Shown here: positions 5,715 to 5,870 of the stretch, piece by piece | Layout: each line of letters begins with the position of its first letter | Position numbering within the stretch: the stretch's first letter is position 1 | Assembly (NCBI GenBank): GCA_047973125.1 | Contig: JBKEBK010000026.1 | Coordinates: forward strand, 1 to 5,870 | Direction: 5' to 3' | Source: CAYNRG01 sp047973125 | GTDB taxonomy: Bacteria > Bacillota_I > Bacilli_A > Erysipelotrichales > Erysipelotrichaceae | DNA length: 5,870 bases | Position numbers and translations under genes: made by a program | The notes under the pieces: model-generated | What the model saw: only the letters and a program-made list of their open reading frames with translations | Told to the model about the DNA's origin: nothing | Database searches by the model: none

Positions 5715-5723
5715 ATTTTACCA
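5715..5723 (-). promoter_or_regulatory. Extended -10 promoter element of trmR
   Basis: TGGTAAAAT on the minus strand (TAAAAT at 5720-5715, TG at 5723-5722) is an extended -10 box; the -35 region 17 bases upstream is weak (ATAGCA). With the usual 6-base distance to the transcription start, +1 falls at about 5708, the A of the trmR ATG, which suggests a leaderless or nearly leaderless mRNA. Confidence 0.5.
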
Positions 5724-5752
5724 CATATTATTAAATATGCTATAAGAAAAAT

Positions 5753-5778
5753 AAAAAAAGATACTCAAATTGAGTATC
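5753..5778 (-). terminator. Intrinsic terminator of the rRNA operon
   Basis: GATACTC and GAGTATC (outer arms of a perfect 19-base inverted repeat at 5760-5778) form a 7-bp stem with a small A/T loop, followed on the minus strand by seven T residues (5759-5753). It begins a few bases after the 3' end of 5S rRNA. Confidence 0.85.
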
Positions 5779-5781
5779 AAA

Positions 5782-5870
5782 TTACCTGGCAACGTGCTAA
5801 GTTCACTACGGCATGCGTAGCTATGTTCGCCGCTAAAATGCTTAACTTCTGTGTTCGGGATGGGAACAGG
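5782..5870 (-). rRNA. rrf: 5S ribosomal RNA, partial (5' end beyond the window)
   Basis: Read on the minus strand, the segment begins CCTGTTCCCATCCCGAACAC, continues with AGAAGTTAAGC and ends in ACGTTGCCAGGTAA, all conserved parts of bacterial 5S rRNA; the final GCCAGG arm would pair with the 5' terminus outside the window. Roughly the first 30 bases are missing. As 5S is normally last in 16S-23S-5S operons, a 23S gene is expected further right. The 3' end at about 5782 is estimated from the terminal stem and may be off by a few bases. Confidence 0.95.

Overview
The window comes from a low-GC, AT-rich bacterium, most likely a Firmicute or close relative (Bacilli, Erysipelotrichia or Mollicutes-like lineages). 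Support for this: the ecfA1-ecfA2-ecfT-truA gene order typical of Firmicutes, Shine-Dalgarno sites of the AGGAGG/AGGTGA type, and a TrmR/YrrM-like methyltransferase. TGG is used for Trp and TGA serves as a normal stop (ecfT ends in TGA), so there is no sign of the Mycoplasma code. All convincing complete genes lie on the minus strand, so transcription runs from the right end to the left end.

From right to left (direction of transcription): (1) the 3' part of a 5S rRNA gene, presumably the last gene of an rRNA operon, followed by a compact intrinsic terminator; (2) trmR, a class I SAM-dependent tRNA wobble-uridine methyltransferase, with an extended -10 box placed so that the mRNA could be leaderless; (3) a 318-residue protein of unknown function with one N-terminal membrane helix, a long acidic linker and a folded-looking C-terminal domain, closed by a GAAA-loop terminator; (4) a tightly packed operon, ecfA1-ecfA2-ecfT-truA, ending with a small lipoprotein. 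EcfA1, EcfA2 and EcfT form the energising module of a group II ECF transporter that serves several vitamin or cofactor S-components encoded elsewhere. TruA makes pseudouridine at tRNA positions 38-40. The ECF genes and truA overlap each other (25, 8 and 4 bases), and the lipoprotein gene follows 24 bases after truA with a near-perfect ribosome binding site.

The left 366 bases contain no intact gene. They look like a degenerate accessory junction: the C-terminal tail of a probable DDE (rve-type) transposase on the plus strand, a possible insertion-sequence end near position 121, and on the minus strand a short frame-disrupted fragment resembling the start of a LytTR-type regulator.

No clear new multi-gene system was seen. 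The items most worth checking are the ZipA-like architecture of the 318-residue protein, the lipoprotein attached to the ECF/truA operon, the possible leaderless trmR and the decayed left end.
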